Positions 61,275 through 64,000 of a stretch of 64,000 nucleotides of DNA are shown piece after piece. A program made the translations under genes and the position numbers. Numbering within the stretch: the stretch's first letter is position 1; each line of letters begins with the position of its first letter. The notes beneath the pieces were generated by a model. It was given only the letters and a program-made list of their open reading frames with translations. It did no database searches and was not told the origin of the DNA. The stretch is from Anseranas semipalmata (lineage: Eukaryota; Chordata; Aves; Anseriformes; Anseranatidae), in the NCBI GenBank assembly GCA_013399115.1, contig VXAA01006068.1, positions 593,993 to 657,992 on the forward strand, read 5' to 3'.

Positions 61275-61861
61275 CTATGGTGTGGGCCTTGCCAAAGGGG
61301 AGGCTGGGTGGTTGGTATCTCCCTCCCAGATTCACGTGCCCAATTTTGAGTCTGTGCTCTTTTCTGTATCCACCCTACTGCTCTGTCTGCGTTGTCACCT
61401 GTGAGTGTGTGTGCAGCAGATGTGTCCCAGGTAGCACCGCTACTTCATGCTCTGGGTAAGGTAGAGCTGGTATCTTGGGTTTCAGCAACAGCAAGGGCAT
61501 TAGGGAGCCTGTGATGTCTACACACACGCGTGGAACAGGTAGCTGCTATTGAAGATCCATCTGCATAGCCAGATGCTAATGGACATACGTTCCTGCTTGC
61601 CCTGTGTGCTGCCAAACTTGGGCAGTGCTGGCCCAGGAGCCACCCACCTGCTCAGAGCGTGCATGTTTGCCAGCATCCCCAGAGAGCTCGCCTGGTATTT
61701 GGTGTGCTCGTCCCGAAGAAGCGGGAGGGACACAGTGAAACATGCCAGCCGTGATGCTAGCCAGAGAGGACACAGCCCGAGCCTGGTGCCCTTCTCTCCT
61801 TGCAGTCTGAAAGAAACGACATGGAGCAGACCTGGACGTTAATGAATACTCAGTTATTCCT
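61275..61861. other. Unassigned sequence
   Basis: No gene is recognised. The part just before the CR1 end may belong to the same element but is too diverged to name. Confidence 0.35.
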
Positions 61862-61968
61862 GAGAGGTTAGACAAACCTCTGCTGGGAATGGCTTCAGGA
61901 AAGGTACAGGGTCACAACCCGGGTGGCCTCCTGAGGCTCTTTCTAGCCCATTTTTTTCATAGCTCTAA
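61862..61968 (+). mobile_element. Old CR1-type 3' end, plus strand
   Basis: GAGAGGTTAGACAAACCTCT, GCTGGGAATGGCTTCAGG, and a CTTTCTAGCCC...TTTCATAG block follow the order of an old CR1 3' end (GGTTAGACAAACACCTG...GGAATGG...CCTTCCAG...CTATG). The tail is degraded. Confidence 0.55.
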
Positions 61969-64000
61969 GCGCCAGGTGATTTGACTGGCCCTTCCAAACC
62001 TGCATCAAGACCTGTGCTGCATACATAGGGACTGGATTGAGCCCACTTTGCCAGCACCTCTCTGTCCTGCTCCCCTCCTTCTCAGTTGGTGCAGATTTTT
62101 ACCTTTCTGCCTGTGAGCATCCTAATTCAGCCAGAAATTAACGCAGCTCAGGACCTGCAGGTGAGCTTAGATTTGCTCAATCGACTCCTGGTCCCGCTGG
62201 TTCCACTCTGGCAGACACAGGCTGCCACCACTGTGCCCATGGCAGCAGGGACAAGCTGCTGACGGACCCCATGTCTGCAGGAGGCAGATTTAGGGTGGAG
62301 TGGAGGGGTCCAGTATCCCTGCACGTGCCATAACAGCAGCATCACTTTTTCCCATTCTGGGGAAAGGATCTGCTCCCAAACTCTCTTCCATGCACTTGAG
62401 GAAATCTATTTGTTTGGCAGTGTCTCTGGCAGGGAAGATGCTTTGCAGGAGAAGACACATGAGCCTGTACCAGGTCCGTCAGTTGGACATTTCTCATGTC
62501 CTCCACCAAAAGACTTCCTCAAGCCAAAGGACCTGATCTGTATGAGACTGGAGAGCAGAACAGCAAGTGGCTTGACTCACTGTCAGAGGGAGCTGGACCG
62601 GTCTTTGGAAAGCTCTGTCCCTGAGCTGAAAAGAGGTGTAACATCAGGTGTCAGAGATTTCAGGATTTCAAGAGGCCCTGGATGTACCCAGGAAGAGTCA
62701 TGGAGCACCTCTTCTTCATACAAAGATTTTCAATTAGTCTTCTGAGAAATACAGCATACAGCAGCCTGCAGCTGTCAAGGCTGTTCTTAGACAATATTAG
62801 GAGAAGTCCTCTGACCTATGTTGAAGAGAAATGGAGATCAAAAAGTCTCTTTTGCTCTTAAAAACTACATTAACGTCTCTTTCAGTGACTCCTGGCAGAT
62901 GATACAATGGGTGGAAAGAAGACCAGAAAACATACCTTGCCCCAGTCGAGGTGTTGGTGGGAAGGGCTCATGCTGCTGCACAGCAGCAAAAGCATCCTTT
63001 GAACAGAGCAAAACGGAGCAAAGCATCCTTTGAATGTCTAATGGTGAAAAAAGATAACTTCCAAGTCCTTCCTAGCAGTCAGTGAGATTAAAAACCCATG
63101 TGGTGGAACCTGGGCAGGCCCATGAGGCTCAGCAAATGAGCCAAGAACCGGCTGTCACCAGAAATATACGGCGATGGCCAAAACCAGTGCAATGAAGTGA
63201 GGTGTCTCACTTGAAACCTTTTCACTCCTGGCTGACTCCTGGCTCTCCAGACAGATCTATGAGCTCTCACCACTCCAGTAATTCACTGGAAATGGAACAT
63301 GGTTTATTACCAGCTGTCTGTTGTCTATTATGATATTTATAACAGAGGGAAAGGCCTATTCTTCTCTGACAGTAAATCTACGCTACGGAATAGAAGAAAA
63401 AGCTTGTTTTGACTTGTAATCTGAGTAAACCTGACAAGGAGGGAACAGAAAGGCGAAAGAACAAAAGGCCATTTTTATAACATTTAAAAAAAAAAAGAAA
63501 AGAAACAACAAAACCAAAGTGAGACAGTTGAAATGTTTGAAGGGTTACTGCTAGAGCAGTTCCCTTGCTTCTCAGTTATTTTCCAAAGTCACTTTCTAAA
63601 TAAATAATGCAACTAACACCTCTGCAACCTTCTTAAAAGCACTTGGATACTTGTTTGCAAGTATTCAATAATTAGAAGAAAAGAGAAGCAATGTGTCTGA
63701 AAGTCAATCTCAAAACCATTAATGATCATGCTCACTCAAGTGATTGAAGATTGCCCATGAAACCCAATGAAGAAAGCAGCAAGGTGCAACTGGACCCAAT
63801 GCATCTGCTGCGTGCCATCTCCATTGTCTGGGTGGACAAGGACTTGCATTTTTTTCAACATTTTTGCACCCCAGACTTGCTGACTTGACATATTTTTCAT
63901 CCCAGTTAAAACTCCAAAGCACACAGTACCACATGTGAATTTTGCCATATATACTGGAAAAAGCGATCACACAATTTCTAACTGTGGGGTTCACTGGATG
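61969..64000. other. Unassigned sequence to window end
   Basis: A 15-base segment AAAGCATCCTTTGAA is repeated at 62989-63003 and 63020-63034. An A-rich stretch lies at 63485-63515. No gene is recognised. Confidence 0.4.

Noticed and set aside
1..64000. CRISPR arrays, tRNA or rRNA genes, bacterial operons
   Set aside because: No regularly spaced direct repeats, no cloverleaf with conserved promoter boxes, and no ribosomal segments were seen. All repeats fit avian LINE/LTR families or microsatellites.

Overview
The window looks like a piece of a bird nuclear genome, in a gene-poor (intergenic or long-intron) region. The recognisable repeats are CR1-type LINEs, several ending in the 3' octamer-like tails (ATTCTATG / ATTCTGTG) typical of avian CR1, plus LTRs with 5-bp target-site duplications of the ERVL-like kind common in birds. 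No Alu, L1, MIR-rich or bacterial gene architecture is visible. The sequence is a draft assembly: it holds one 640-base N run and three single Ns. I found no protein-coding gene I can name, no tRNA or rRNA gene and no CRISPR array. The longest open frames (185-197 codons) are about what chance gives in 128 kb of double-stranded reading, so they are not called as genes.

Layout. 0-10 kb: a complete LTR on the minus strand (96-709, flanked by GGAAC), an AT-rich candidate conserved block near 4.1-4.4 kb, a small CpG cluster near 5.6 kb, a CR1 3' fragment (7.6-8.1 kb) and a bare CR1 tail (8.7 kb). 10-22 kb: mostly unassigned sequence, with a minus-strand CR1 (15.2-15.8 kb), an AT-rich candidate conserved block (9.8-10.4 kb), a short ORF with a signal-peptide-like start (10.4-10.6 kb) and two well-formed acceptor/donor pairs (15.0 and 21.6 kb). 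22-32 kb: an old CR1 apparently interrupted by another CR1-type tail (24.3-25.1 kb), a second LTR of the first family (26.7-27.1 kb), an (AT)-rich low-complexity block, an old CR1 ORF2 relic (29.0-30.1 kb) and a third, plus-strand LTR whose middle is the N gap (30.4-31.4 kb). 32-54 kb: mostly unassigned, with a CpG cluster, a third exon-like segment (35.1-35.3 kb), an old minus-strand CR1 relic (43.5-44.6 kb), short CR1 pieces (45.0, 52.1 kb) and a candidate ancient-repeat/conserved block near 49 kb. 54-64 kb: a second old CR1 ORF2 relic (54.0-55.6 kb), a TATA box followed by a 29-residue signal-peptide-like ORF (56.74-56.90 kb), CR1 fragments (57.3, 61.9 kb), a candidate enhancer-like block (59.5-59.8 kb) and a 44-T homopolymer abutting an N.

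Nothing here amounts to a new multi-gene system. The most useful observations concern repeat history (LTRs sharing one end but not the other, a probable nested CR1), assembly artefacts (a single N that hides about 194 missing bases; a possible sequencing-adapter remnant at the gap edge), and a handful of non-coding segments that deserve a conservation or transcript check. Repeat family assignments come from recognition of characteristic segments, not from an alignment program.
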